Source: Pseudomonas iranensis (GTDB taxonomy: Bacteria > Pseudomonadota > Gammaproteobacteria > Pseudomonadales > Pseudomonadaceae). From it: DNA of 64,000 nucleotides. Of this stretch, positions 27,850 through 36,329 are shown piece by piece; position 1 is the first letter of the stretch; each line of letters starts with the position of its first letter. A model generated the notes under the pieces. The model had not been told where the DNA came from, did no database searches, and worked only from the letters and a program-made list of their open reading frames with translations. The stretch covers positions 2,976,001 to 3,040,000 of the forward strand of contig NZ_CP077092.1 of assembly GCF_014268585.2 (NCBI RefSeq), read 5' to 3'. The translations under genes were made by a program, and so were the position numbers.

Positions 27850-29289
27850 TTACGAAATTGAACCAGGCAATGACTCAGCTGCGACTGAAGGTTCATTTTT
27901 CAAAGCCTTTTCCAGGAACACATCTTGATCGCGTACAACCACCTCGAACCGCGACGGGTTGTAGGAGCTATCGCGTACCTTAAGAATGGAAAGCGTCCTG
28001 CGAAGTTCAGCGTGATTCTCAAAGAAACGCATGAGGATCAGGTTGTCGACAATACTGGACAGGTCAGAGTTCGGCGCGCTGACCTCGGAACCGAACAAAT
28101 CGCGCATTTCCCAGGAGGCAAAGACCGTCACGCCTCTGGACCGCAGTTCGTTCATCAATGCACTGAAAAAGTCGGTGATGCGTTCCGGTGTGGTTGACAC
28201 CCGTGTCATGCCGCTCAGGCTATCGATGAACAGGCGCTTGATGCCTCTCTCATCGACCAGGCTCAGCAGGCGTGCGCCGAGGCCATCGAGCAAACCCTCC
28301 GTTGTTGGCTGCCAGGCAATGCTCAATGCGCCGCTGTATTCCATGTGTTCAATATCGATGCCCAGCGAACGGCCTTTCAGGCGCAGGCGCTGCGGGCTTT
28401 CATAGAAGCCGAAGTGCAGGCCCGGCGCTTCGGCCGTAGATTGCGCGAGAAACTTCAGGCCCAGCGTGGTTTTGCCGATGCCGGAAGGGCCCATGACCAG
28501 CGTGACGCTGGAGCTGTGCAAGCCGCCACCGAAGATCTCGTCGAGCGACGCAATGCCGCTTGGAATGCGCGTCATGTCCGCGCTGTCAGGGGCGGAAGGG
28601 CGCTTGTAGAGACTTTCGAGGCGCGGGTAGACGACCAGGCCGTTATCGGTGATTTCGCATTCGTGAAGACCGGTCAACGCGCCGCTGCCGCGGGTCTTGC
28701 GCAAATGAATGCGGCGCACCGAACGGGTACCGAACAGCTCTTCGCCCATTTCGATGACGCCGTCGACCATCGTGTGCTCGGGGCTGCCGTCGTCCAGGCG
28801 CGAGCTGGTCAGGAACAGCACGGTGCAACCGGCAAATGCGGCATGGCCTTGCAGTTCGGAAATGAATTTTTTCGTGTCGATCGGCGAGTCGGCTTTGGAG
28901 CGTGCATTGAGCAGGCCGTCGACGACCATGACGGTCGCCTTCTGCCGGGTGATTTCGCGTCGCAGCAGCTTCACGACTTCATCGAGGCCTTCGTTTTCCA
29001 GCGTATCGAATGCGCTGACAAACTGAATTTCGGCGCCGACTCGCGATGCGTCGAAAAAACTCATGGTCGACAGGAACTGGAACAGGCGGTCGTGGGACTC
29101 GGCCAGCAACGTGGCGACCAGCACACGACCGCCATTACGGGCATGGTGAAACCCTAGCTGGTTGGCAAGGATGGTCTTGCCGGAGCCCGGGCGCCCTTGA
29201 ATGATGTATGAAGCGCCGGCGACAAAGCCCCCCTGAAGCAGCGCGTCGAGCCCTTCGATCCCGCTTTGAAGGCGTTTTAGCTTTTCCAC
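27850..29289 (-). CDS. KaiC-like tandem RecA-fold ATPase
   Basis: A 479-residue cytoplasmic protein with two KaiC domains, each with a Walker A motif (QGRPGSGKT near residue 30, MGPSGIGKT near residue 275). Domain one has a Walker B-like VMVVDGLL, domain two LFIDSLSG. The start is GTG at 29289 with AGGGT eight bases before it; the frame is open to 29589 but the extra 100 residues are of poor composition and overlap the pst promoter. Related non-cyanobacterial KaiC proteins act in stress or signalling complexes; kaiB and kaiA are absent here. Confidence 0.85.
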   Translation of the reverse strand: MEKLKRLQSGIEGLDALLQGGFVAGASYIIQGRPGSGKTILANQLGFHHARNGGRVLVATLLAESHDRLFQFLSTMSFFDASRVGAEIQFVSAFDTLENEGLDEVVKLLRREITRQKATVMVVDGLLNARSKADSPIDTKKFISELQGHAAFAGCTVLFLTSSRLDDGSPEHTMVDGVIEMGEELFGTRSVRRIHLRKTRGSGALTGLHECEITDNGLVVYPRLESLYKRPSAPDSADMTRIPSGIASLDEIFGGGLHSSSVTLVMGPSGIGKTTLGLKFLAQSTAEAPGLHFGFYESPQRLRLKGRSLGIDIEHMEYSGALSIAWQPTTEGLLDGLGARLLSLVDERGIKRLFIDSLSGMTRVSTTPERITDFFSALMNELRSRGVTVFASWEMRDLFGSEVSAPNSDLSSIVDNLILMRFFENHAELRRTLSILKVRDSSYNPSRFEVVVRDQDVFLEKALKNEPSVAAESLPGSIS

Positions 29290-29537
29290 AATGCGACCCT
29301 GATCTGAATAAACAGGCTTGTTCAGCCGAATGAGTGAAATGCTAACGCCATTTCCGGTTGAGGGCCATAAAGGCTGGGGAAAAGCAGCGTTTTTGCAATG
29401 TGAACCTGGCACGTGACTGCTCGGGATCAGGGGGTAGTGACAAGCCCGGCACGAGAAGATTCGATTTTTTGAAACCCGGAAGCCGATTACGTCCATAGGC
29501 GCTGCTGCGGACCATGAGGGTAACGCTTGCCACTTTG

Positions 29538-29566
29538 CTTTCATGAAATCGTCACAAAACTGCTGC
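29538..29566 (+). promoter_or_regulatory. Pho box
   Basis: Three 7-base repeats in 11-base periodicity: CTTTCAT, TCGTCAC and CTGCTGC, each separated by four A/G bases. The first two fit the PhoB consensus CTGTCAT; the third is weaker. It is 37 bases upstream of the pstS-like start, so the operon is probably induced by phosphate starvation. Confidence 0.75.
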
Positions 29567-29602
29567 AGAGTTCGGGAGCCCGTAATCACTAGGTGTCATT
29601 TA

Positions 29603-30634
29603 ATGAAAAGTTTGATGAAGTCTGCTGCGCTCGCCATTGCGGTATCTCTTTGTGCCACCTCGGCCTCCTTTGCAGCAGAAAATGTTCGCCTGACGGGGTC
29701 CGGAGCAAGTTTCCCGGCGCCGATCTATCTGACCTGGTTCAAGGATTTCAGCAAGAAATCCGATGACGTCACTGTCGATTACCAATCCAAGGGCAGTGGC
29801 GCGGGCGTACAGGACTTCTTGAACAAAACCGTGGATTTCGCTGCCAGTGACTCGGCAATGAAAGACGAAGATATCGCCAAGGTCGCCGAAGGCGTGCAGT
29901 TGCTGCCAATGACCGCCGGGGAAATCGTGCTGGCCTATAACCTGCCGGGCAATCCCAAGGGGCTGAAGCTGCCACGCGACGTCTACTCCAACATTTTCCT
30001 GGGCAAGATCACGCGCTGGAACGATCCGCAGATCGTCGCAGCCAACCCGGACCTGAAACTCTCCGATACGCCGATCACCGTTGTCGTGCGTGCAGATTCC
30101 AGCGGTACGACCGCGGTATTCACCAAGCACCTGGCAACCGTCAACGCCGAGTTCAAGCAGGCGTTGGGTGAGGGCAACACCGTCAACTGGCCGGCCAGTG
30201 ACAAGTTCATCAAGTCGCCGAAAAACGATGGCGTGACGGCGACCGTACGCCAGACCCCTGGAGCGATTGGTTACATCGAATATGGCTTCGCCAAGCTGGC
30301 CAAGGTCGACTTCGCCCAGTTGCAGAACAAGGCTGGCAATTACGTCGTGCCAAACGCCGAAAGCGGCGCCGAGGCCCTGGCGGCGGTGAAGATGCCGGAA
30401 AACCTGGTGGCCTGGCTGCCTGATCCGGATGGTGCCAAGTCCTATCCGATCACCTCTTATACCTGGATGATTTTCCGCAAGGACAATGGCAACCCGGCCA
30501 AGGCCAAGGCCATGCGTGAAATGGTCGAATACAGCCTGACCGAGGGGCAGAAGATTGCCGATTCGATGGGTTACATCCCGTTGCCGCAATCGGTCGTCGA
30601 ACAGGTTCGCAAAGCGTCCGCCAACATTCAGTAA
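29603..30634 (+). CDS. pstS: periplasmic phosphate-binding protein
   Basis: A 343-residue solute-binding protein: signal peptide ending SFAAE, then GSGASFPAPIYLTWFKDF, with phosphate-ligand regions SKGSGAGVQDF, ASDSAMKD and RADSSGTT, and TPGAIGYIEYG in the second lobe. It captures phosphate for the ABC transporter encoded next. Start at 29603 with AGGTG eight bases before it; the frame is open upstream but without a signal peptide. A stem-loop follows between pstS and pstC. Confidence 0.96.
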   Translation: MKSLMKSAALAIAVSLCATSASFAAENVRLTGSGASFPAPIYLTWFKDFSKKSDDVTVDYQSKGSGAGVQDFLNKTVDFAASDSAMKDEDIAKVAEGVQLLPMTAGEIVLAYNLPGNPKGLKLPRDVYSNIFLGKITRWNDPQIVAANPDLKLSDTPITVVVRADSSGTTAVFTKHLATVNAEFKQALGEGNTVNWPASDKFIKSPKNDGVTATVRQTPGAIGYIEYGFAKLAKVDFAQLQNKAGNYVVPNAESGAEALAAVKMPENLVAWLPDPDGAKSYPITSYTWMIFRKDNGNPAKAKAMREMVEYSLTEGQKIADSMGYIPLPQSVVEQVRKASANIQ

Positions 30635-30645
30635 CGCCGTGAGGT

Positions 30646-30682
30646 CTCTCTCGGCGTGTGCGTCTGCGCCACGCCGGGAGAG
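30646..30682 (+). terminator. stem-loop between pstS and pstC, possible attenuator
   Basis: Arms CTCTC-TCGGCGTG and CACGCCG-G-GAGAG, an 11-base loop, then TTTT at 30683. This arrangement usually lets some transcripts end after pstS, so that the binding protein is made in excess over the membrane components, or protects the pstS message. Confidence 0.65.
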
Positions 30683-30708
30683 TTTTCCCCCTGTTCCGGA
30701 CTTAGCCC

Positions 30709-31674
30709 ATGAACAAACCTTTTGTCGTACCGGTTAATCCCGACTCTGCCTGCCAGCCACCCTCGACGAAGGATTTTCTGGTTGATCGCACCTTCCGCGC
30801 GCTCGCACGCATCGGTGTGGTACTGATTCTGGCGCTGGTATTTGCACTGGTGTTCGAAGTCGGACGCAAGGCACTTCCCGGTATGGAGAAGCACGGCTTC
30901 GATGTGCTTCTGGGCAGCGTGTGGGACGTCAACCAAGGCAAATACGGCATCCTGCCGGCCATCTGGGGCACGCTTTACAGCGCCTTCATCGCTTTGCTGA
31001 TCGCCGGTGTCTTTGGCGTGAGCATGGCGATTTTCCTGACCCAGGATTTCCTGCCGACCAAGCTCGCTGCGCTGTTTCGCACCATCGTCGAACTGCTCGC
31101 GGCCATCCCCAGCGTGGTCTATGGGCTGTGGGGGATTTATGTAGTGATTCCGGCGATTCGGCCGCTGACGACCTGGTTGAACAGCGAACTGGGCTGGATA
31201 CCCTTTTTCGGCACGTCCCTGAGCGGTCCGGGCCTGCTGCCCGCAGCGCTGGTGCTCGCGATCATGATTCTGCCGACCATTGCCGCCGTGTCGCAGGACG
31301 CGCTGACGGCTGTGCCGATGAAAACCAAACAGGCCGCGTACGGCATGGGCACAACCCATTGGGAAGCGATTCTCAAGGTGATGGTGCCTTCGGCCGCCAC
31401 CGGCATTTTCGGCTCGCTGGTGCTGGGCCTGGGGCGCGCGCTGGGTGAAACGATGGCGCTGGCCATGCTGGTCGGCAATGCCAACAACATTTCCCTCTCG
31501 TTGTTTGCACCGGCCAACACGCTTGCCGCTCTGCTGGCGCTGAACTTCCCCGAAGCCGGGCCGAACGAGATCGAGGTGTTGATGTATGCCGCGCTCGTAC
31601 TGATGTTGATTACGCTGATCGTGAACATTTTCGGCTCGATGATCATGATGTACGCCCAACGGGGTAACAAGTGA
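30709..31674 (+). CDS. pstC: phosphate ABC transporter permease
   Basis: A 321-residue permease with six membrane helices and the cytoplasmic EAA loop (GTTHWEAILKVMVPSA ... GRALGETMALAML). It pairs with PstA. The stop TGA shares a base with the ATG of pstA. The N-terminal 35 residues are cytoplasmic. Confidence 0.95.
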   Translation: MNKPFVVPVNPDSACQPPSTKDFLVDRTFRALARIGVVLILALVFALVFEVGRKALPGMEKHGFDVLLGSVWDVNQGKYGILPAIWGTLYSAFIALLIAGVFGVSMAIFLTQDFLPTKLAALFRTIVELLAAIPSVVYGLWGIYVVIPAIRPLTTWLNSELGWIPFFGTSLSGPGLLPAALVLAIMILPTIAAVSQDALTAVPMKTKQAAYGMGTTHWEAILKVMVPSAATGIFGSLVLGLGRALGETMALAMLVGNANNISLSLFAPANTLAALLALNFPEAGPNEIEVLMYAALVLMLITLIVNIFGSMIMMYAQRGNK

Positions 31675-32585
31675 TGACTGATCTGACCGCAGCAACAGAC
31701 CTGACTGCGCCAACCGGTGCGATGCCCAGCTTGCAACGCAGGTTCGAAGGCCGCGCGCTGCGCAGCCTGATCCTGACCACCCTGGTCTGGGCAGGTGCTT
31801 TGCTGGCCAGCGTGCCGCTGATTTCCGTGCTCTACATGCTGATCACCCGCGGTGGCGCGCGTCTGAACCTGGAAGTCTTCACCGAACTGCCGCCGACCGG
31901 CTTCGAGATGGGTGGCGGTTTCGGCAATGCGATGGCGGGTACCTTTGTGATGGTCGGTATCGCGGCAGCGATCGCGGTGCCGGTCGGAATCATGGCGGCG
32001 ATCTTCCTGGCTGAGCTGGGGCCGGACAGCAAGCTGGGGAACGCCGCGCGTTTTGCCGCCAAGATGCTTACGGGCCTGCCATCAATCCTGGCAGGTGTAT
32101 TTGCCTACGCCTTGGTAGTCATGACCACCGGCACGTATTCGGCACCGGCAGGTGGCGTGGCGCTCGCCGTCCTGATGCTGCCTATCGTGGTGCTGACCGC
32201 CGAAGAGTCGATGCGGATGGTGCCCAAGATCATGAAAGATGCTGCTTATGGCATGGGCTGCACGCGCTCGCAGGTCATCTGGAAAATCATCTTGCCGACC
32301 GGCATGCCGGCGATCCTGACTGGCGTGATGCTCGCCGTGGCGCGTGCCGCAGGCGAGACGGCACCGTTGTTGTTTACCGCGCTGTTCAGCAACTACTGGA
32401 TCTACCACCAGGGCAATCTCGATGTCATGAATCCGACTGCCTCACTGGCGGTGCTGATCTACAACTTCTCCGGCATGCCTTTCGATAACCAGCTCGAGCT
32501 CGCATGGGCGGCCTCGCTGGTGCTGGTGATGATCGTGCTGTTCGTGAACATCATCAGCCGGATTTTCGGCAAGCCCAAGTATTAA
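31674..32585 (+). CDS. pstA: phosphate ABC transporter permease
   Basis: A 303-residue permease with six membrane helices, EAA loop region GCTRSQVIWKIILPTGMP, and ARAAGETAPLLFTALFS near the end. Translationally coupled to pstC by a TGATG overlap. An in-frame GTG at 31671 is less likely. Confidence 0.95.
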   Translation: MTDLTAATDLTAPTGAMPSLQRRFEGRALRSLILTTLVWAGALLASVPLISVLYMLITRGGARLNLEVFTELPPTGFEMGGGFGNAMAGTFVMVGIAAAIAVPVGIMAAIFLAELGPDSKLGNAARFAAKMLTGLPSILAGVFAYALVVMTTGTYSAPAGGVALAVLMLPIVVLTAEESMRMVPKIMKDAAYGMGCTRSQVIWKIILPTGMPAILTGVMLAVARAAGETAPLLFTALFSNYWIYHQGNLDVMNPTASLAVLIYNFSGMPFDNQLELAWAASLVLVMIVLFVNIISRIFGKPKY

Positions 32586-32603
32586 GAACGGGAGCATCTG
32601 ATT

Positions 32604-33422
32604 TTGAACGTATCCACTGCGCAAATTGCCGCTCCGTTTGTCACCCAGGCGCCTGTAGTCATGGACTGCAAACTGGACAAGATTTTCTACGGCAACTTCA
32701 TGGCAGTACGTGACAGCCACGTGCCCATCGAGAAAAACAAGATCACCGGATTCATCGGTCCCTCAGGCTGCGGCAAAAGCACCGTGCTGCGCAGCCTCAA
32801 CCGGATGAACGATCTGGTGAAGGGCTTTCGTTTCGAGGGCCATGTGCATTTCCTCGGGCAGGACGTCTACGGCAAGGGCGTCGATCCGGTGGTCGTACGT
32901 CGCTACATCGGCATGGTGTTTCAACAGCCTAACCCGTTCTCGATGAGCATCTTCGACAACGTCGCGTTTGGTCTTCGCCTCAATCGCTACAAGGGCGATA
33001 TCGGCGACCGCGTCAAGCATGCGCTGCAAGGCGCCGCGCTGTGGGACGAAGTCAAGGACAAGCTCAAGGTCAGCGGCCTGTCGCTCTCCGGTGGCCAGCA
33101 ACAACGCCTGTGTATCGCCCGGGCGATCGCCACTGAGCCGGAAGTCCTGCTGCTGGATGAGCCTTGTTCGGCACTGGACCCGATCGCCACCCGACGCGTC
33201 GAAGAATTGATGGTCGAGTTGAAGAAGGACTATACCATCGCACTGGTGACCCACAACATGCAGCAAGCCATCCGTGTTGCTGACACCACGGCGTTTTTCT
33301 CGGTGGATATTTCCCAGGGCACACGCACCGGTTATCTGGTCGAGATGGGCCCGACCGCGCAGATCTTCGACAACCCGCGTGAACAGATGACCGGCGATTA
33401 CATCAGCGGCAAGTTCAGCTGA
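32604..33422 (+). CDS. pstB: phosphate ABC transporter ATPase
   Basis: A 272-residue ATPase with Walker [11 protein letters not shown]-loop VFQQPNPF, signature [18 protein letters not shown], Walker [14 protein letters not shown] and switch His in LVTHNM. The start is TTG at 32604 with GGGAG nine bases before it; the first 20 residues are not conserved in PstB, so the ATG at codon 20 is possible. No phoU gene follows; the next gene is of another kind. Confidence 0.95.
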   Translation: MNVSTAQIAAPFVTQAPVVMDCKLDKIFYGNFMAVRDSHVPIEKNKITGFIGPSGCGKSTVLRSLNRMNDLVKGFRFEGHVHFLGQDVYGKGVDPVVVRRYIGMVFQQPNPFSMSIFDNVAFGLRLNRYKGDIGDRVKHALQGAALWDEVKDKLKVSGLSLSGGQQQRLCIARAIATEPEVLLLDEPCSALDPIATRRVEELMVELKKDYTIALVTHNMQQAIRVADTTAFFSVDISQGTRTGYLVEMGPTAQIFDNPREQMTGDYISGKFS

Positions 33423-33515
33423 GCCTTGCCACCGGTCACGGCCGCCTACCTGCACAAGCCAAATGGATTTGGCGGGCATCGGTGGACATTTACCAAGCGT
33501 TTCCAAGGAGCTCCA

Positions 33516-34214
33516 ATGCCTGCCACGCATCGCCTTGATTTGCCTGCGATTGAACGCGCACTGCGGAAAGTGCAGAGCCGTTTCGCCGAACTCAGCCGGC
33601 ACTTCACCGAGCCTCGGGACCCGTTCACTGACGAAGTTCTGCACAATGTGCTTGAAGGCTATGCGTTGGTTGATGAATATGTTGCCCGCGGCGTCGACCT
33701 GTTCGATCTGCAGCAACTGAACCTGATGCTGGAGATCAATGCCACAGTGCTGTGTGGCCGGGATCCGGCGCGCCGGCTGGAATACGCCCAGCATCTGGCA
33801 GCTACCGAGGCGCATTTCTTCAACAATGTTGAGGGAGGCATCAAGGACTTGTACAACTGGTATTGCGCGTATCGCAGTGAGTCAGTCTGGAAGCGTGCAG
33901 CGGGTGTCTATGTGCGCATTCTGAGCAAGCCGCAGCTGTTTATCGAAGGCAACAACCGCAGTGGCTCGCTGATTGTCAGCTACTTGCTCATGCGCGCGGG
34001 GCTGCCTCCATTCGTGTTGACCCTGGAAAACGCCGAGGGCTATTTCAACCCGTCTTCGGTCATCCGCAACTCCGCCAAGCATGGCGTCAAGGCGTTGTAC
34101 GAATTGCCCAAGATCAAGAAAAAATATGCAGCATTCCTGGAAGAACAGGCGCCCGATCCAATGAAGTTCTTTCTCAAAGGCAAGCCTTTGCCTCTCTCTC
34201 AAGGTGGCCATTGA
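33516..34214 (+). CDS. degenerate Fic-like protein
   Basis: A 232-residue helical protein with a segment resembling the Fic motif H-x-F-x-D/E-G-N-x-R-x-x-R: it reads QLFIEGNNRSGS at residues 140-151. The catalytic His is Gln140 and the final Arg is Ser151, so it is unlikely to be an active AMPylator by the usual mechanism. Strong AAGGAG five bases before the ATG at 33516. It lies 93 bases after pstB and overlaps the next gene by one base, so it belongs to the same operon. Function unknown; a Fic-fold binding or sensor role is possible. Confidence 0.6.
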   Translation: MPATHRLDLPAIERALRKVQSRFAELSRHFTEPRDPFTDEVLHNVLEGYALVDEYVARGVDLFDLQQLNLMLEINATVLCGRDPARRLEYAQHLAATEAHFFNNVEGGIKDLYNWYCAYRSESVWKRAAGVYVRILSKPQLFIEGNNRSGSLIVSYLLMRAGLPPFVLTLENAEGYFNPSSVIRNSAKHGVKALYELPKIKKKYAAFLEEQAPDPMKFFLKGKPLPLSQGGH

Positions 34215-34855
34215 TGAACTGGGCACCAGCATTTGCCAGATTGAGAACCTTCGGCAGCCGGGCAGGGCAGGCTATCCGCTGCGCTTTGCCGCAGTTGTTC
34301 GAACGTCAGCGCATACGAATTTCGTTCGATATCGATGACACGCTCGCCTGCCAGCTCCACCACTGCGCAGTCGAGAACAGTCGACTACCGGCCTGTATTC
34401 ATCGTTGGCTGGGTGAACCGTTGCGGATGGGCACACGATCACTTATCCGAGAGCTGCGTCGCCAGAATTGCAGTGTCTGGGTCTACACCTCATCCGGGCG
34501 CACGCCGTCCTATATCAGGCGCTGGTTGGCGCTGTACGGTATCCGCGTCGACGGCGTGGTCAACAGCGTGCTGCACAACCGTGCCCTGACGGCGCACGGA
34601 ATGTCGAATGCGCCTTCCAAGTATCCGCCAGCGTTCGATATCGACTTGCATGTCGATGATTCGGAGGGCGTGCAGATTGAAGGCAAGGATCATGGCTTCC
34701 GAGTGGTCGTGGTGCATCCCGAGGATGATCGCTGGGCGCAGAAAGTGCTCGATTCGGTGGCCAAGGTCCAGGCGCAGCTCGCCTGGCAGCAAATGCGCAG
34801 GCCTCAGGCGCCGGTGCAACAGCGTGCGGAGGCTGTCTTTGAGTCGCTTGGCTGA
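34214..34855 (+). CDS. HAD-type hydrolase
   Basis: A 213-residue protein with HAD motif I F-D39-I-D-D-T43 (DxDxT), motif II in VYTSSGR, and motif III or IV acidic residues in HVDDSEG. Probably a phosphatase. Its start overlaps the stop of the Fic-like gene (TGATG), suggesting coupled expression in the pst operon. A phosphate-starvation-induced phosphatase would make sense there, but substrate is unknown. The start at 34211 (TTG) is less likely. Confidence 0.75.
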   Translation: MNWAPAFARLRTFGSRAGQAIRCALPQLFERQRIRISFDIDDTLACQLHHCAVENSRLPACIHRWLGEPLRMGTRSLIRELRRQNCSVWVYTSSGRTPSYIRRWLALYGIRVDGVVNSVLHNRALTAHGMSNAPSKYPPAFDIDLHVDDSEGVQIEGKDHGFRVVVVHPEDDRWAQKVLDSVAKVQAQLAWQQMRRPQAPVQQRAEAVFESLG

Positions 34856-34966
34856 GCGGGTACGCATTGGCTATTCGGGCAGCAGCGCCCCAAGTGTACG
34901 AGGCACTGCTGTGAAATGACTCAATGGATGCGCAAACGCTGCTGCGCAAAACATGTCTGGCAGAAA

Positions 34967-34998
34967 CGACAAAGCCCTGAATAATCAGGGCTTTGTCG
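34967..34998. terminator. bidirectional terminator at the island boundary
   Basis: A perfect 14-base stem CGACAAAGCCCTGA / TCAGGGCTTTGTCG with ATAA loop. It probably ended the tRNA transcript on the minus strand before the island was inserted and also stops the pst operon on the plus strand. Confidence 0.85.
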
Positions 34999-35008
34999 GT
35001 ACAAAATA

Positions 35009-35035
35009 TGGCGGAGGCGATGGGATTCGAACCCT
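35009..35035 (-). other. tRNA 3'-end fragment, left attachment site of the island
   Basis: On the minus strand this gives the end of a tRNA: T-loop TTCGAAT with three intact T-stem pairs, acceptor strand CGCCTCC, discriminator G and CCA. No 5' half with GGAGGCG is found nearby and the fourth T-stem pair is mismatched, so only the 3' end remains. The G discriminator suits tRNA-Ser. This is what integration of an element at a tRNA 3' end leaves on the far side; the whole tRNA should lie beyond the right end of the window. Confidence 0.75.
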
Positions 35036-35447
35036 TATCCAAGGTACCCTCTGTTAAATGGGGTAATTCCAAGGATCGCTCAACCTCGTGCAATTGACTG
35101 CAGCCTAACATATCCGGAGCTTTCCGGGAACTCCCAATCACTTAAACAAGCATGCAGCCGGTTGCATGCTTGTCTGATACTCATACCGCCAGTTCGCAGC
35201 CCTTAACCACGAATCCCGAGCCTCTACTTAATGCAAAGCGAAGAGCACAATCCGGCACCCCGGCGATAGTTTCGGGAGGTGGGCGAGCATGACGTGCCCG
35301 CCATACTGCCCCACCAAGCGATGTAATGCTGTAGCGTTTCGCTCGGATGTGTCAGGCCCCACAACCGCTGCTGAGCGTCTATCTCTCCTGGCCTAGATTT
35401 AGCAGCCCAATTCAGTAAGGCAATTACTGCGCTGCGCGACGCGCGAA
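35036..35447. other. island edge without a gene
   Basis: About 410 bases. No convincing gene is seen; the open frames on the minus strand have no domain and no ribosome site. It holds an imperfect inverted repeat near the tRNA fragment and a perfect hairpin (35147-35172). No integrase is visible here. Confidence 0.5.
35147..35172. repeat. perfect inverted repeat
   Basis: Arms CAAGCATGCA and TGCATGCTTG (10 bases each) with a GCCGGT loop. No T-run. It could be a terminator for transcripts entering the island, or a recombinase site. Confidence 0.5.
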
Positions 35448-36059
35448 TTAGCGCCGCTCCGCACGAATGTACTTGCGCAACTCGATCCCGATGTCGCACA
35501 GCTGAGCGAAGGCATGAAGCATCTCGCCTTGCAGCTTTTCGCTGATCAGCTGCATTGCAAGAAGCGCATATAAGAATCCAGCAAACTGCGGTCGGATGTC
35601 GTTTTGAGACCATTCGAGAGTTAGGTTGTGCAAAATATTTCTCAAGATTGTTTCGGCGTTAGGGCCTTTCATCGTCCCCATCGCGGTAGTCAGTGAGTTG
35701 ATTATCTCAGAGCGCTTGGCTTCGTAGCGCTCACCGACTTCCACGACCTTCTGCAGGCGGAATTCCTCGTCAGAGGGTCTTTCTGTGTTGCGGTCGTAGA
35801 TAGGTGCACTGGTTCCGTCTGGCAGGTGCGCGGTAAGGCCACGAATTTCGATGCCGTCATACCATGCCGACGGAAGCTCTTCAAAACCTCGGCCGCGGGG
35901 AAGGTGAAGCTTACCTTCCACCGCTTGGCGACCGTTACTGCGGCCATTGATATGGCCATTGGCAGGTGCGGGGCAGACTTTTCCGTCATGGAGCAATAGG
36001 TGGTGCAGCAAAGGGTGGTCGATGCGGTAGTATTTTTCCGAGTCCATTTTTTTCTGCAT
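35448..36059 (-). CDS. hypothetical protein
   Basis: A 203-residue soluble protein with ATG at 36059 and AGGA six bases before it. The first 80 residues are His- and Gly-rich (HPLLHHLLLHDGK, NGHINGRSNGRQ), the C-terminal 100 helical (VVEVGERYEAKRSEIINSL ... AQLCDIGIELRKYI). No signal or known motif. It follows the ADP-ribosylglycohydrolase gene, but a strong hairpin separates them, so it is probably its own unit. Function unknown. Confidence 0.6.
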   Translation of the reverse strand: MQKKMDSEKYYRIDHPLLHHLLLHDGKVCPAPANGHINGRSNGRQAVEGKLHLPRGRGFEELPSAWYDGIEIRGLTAHLPDGTSAPIYDRNTERPSDEEFRLQKVVEVGERYEAKRSEIINSLTTAMGTMKGPNAETILRNILHNLTLEWSQNDIRPQFAGFLYALLAMQLISEKLQGEMLHAFAQLCDIGIELRKYIRAERR

Positions 36060-36287
36060 GGTGATTCCTTTACTGTTGATACGGCCCACTGATTCAGCAC
36101 GTTGTAGCTGTTGCGGGCAATGATTGATCGATATGGCTTGATCCAACTAATTGTGATGCAGATTTTTTGGCAGCAAAGCTGCGAGAGAGGTTATCAAGCC
36201 GGGAAGCCTTTTGATGCCTTCATCGCTTCTAAGCGAACCGAGAAATAGCTTCTGGCGCGCAACTAGATGCATTACTCACACGTCCTG

Positions 36288-36321
36288 CCGAGCGCTCTTC
36301 GGCGTTCTGAAGAGCGCTCGG
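36288..36321 (-). terminator. strong hairpin after the ARH gene
   Basis: A perfect 13-base stem CCGAGCGCTCTTC / GAAGAGCGCTCGG with an 8-base loop, starting 8 bases after the stop of the ADP-ribosylglycohydrolase gene. No clear T-run on the minus strand, but position and strength fit an end of the helicase-DarT-ARH operon. Confidence 0.65.
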
Positions 36322-36329
36322 TAATCGCC

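Noticed and set aside
28345..29157. Plus-strand open frame opposite the KaiC-like gene
   Set aside because: Antisense shadow with no ribosome site or domain.
29290..29589. 100-residue N-terminal extension of the KaiC-like protein
   Set aside because: It covers the Pho box and has a random composition; GTG at 29289 starts the first KaiC domain properly.
35009..35100. Complete tRNA gene on the minus strand
   Set aside because: No 5' acceptor strand GGAGGCG, no D-arm or anticodon arm in the next 90 bases, and a mismatch in the T-stem; only the 3' end is present.
35147..35172. CRISPR-like or integron attC site
   Set aside because: A single palindrome without repeats, cas genes or integrase nearby.
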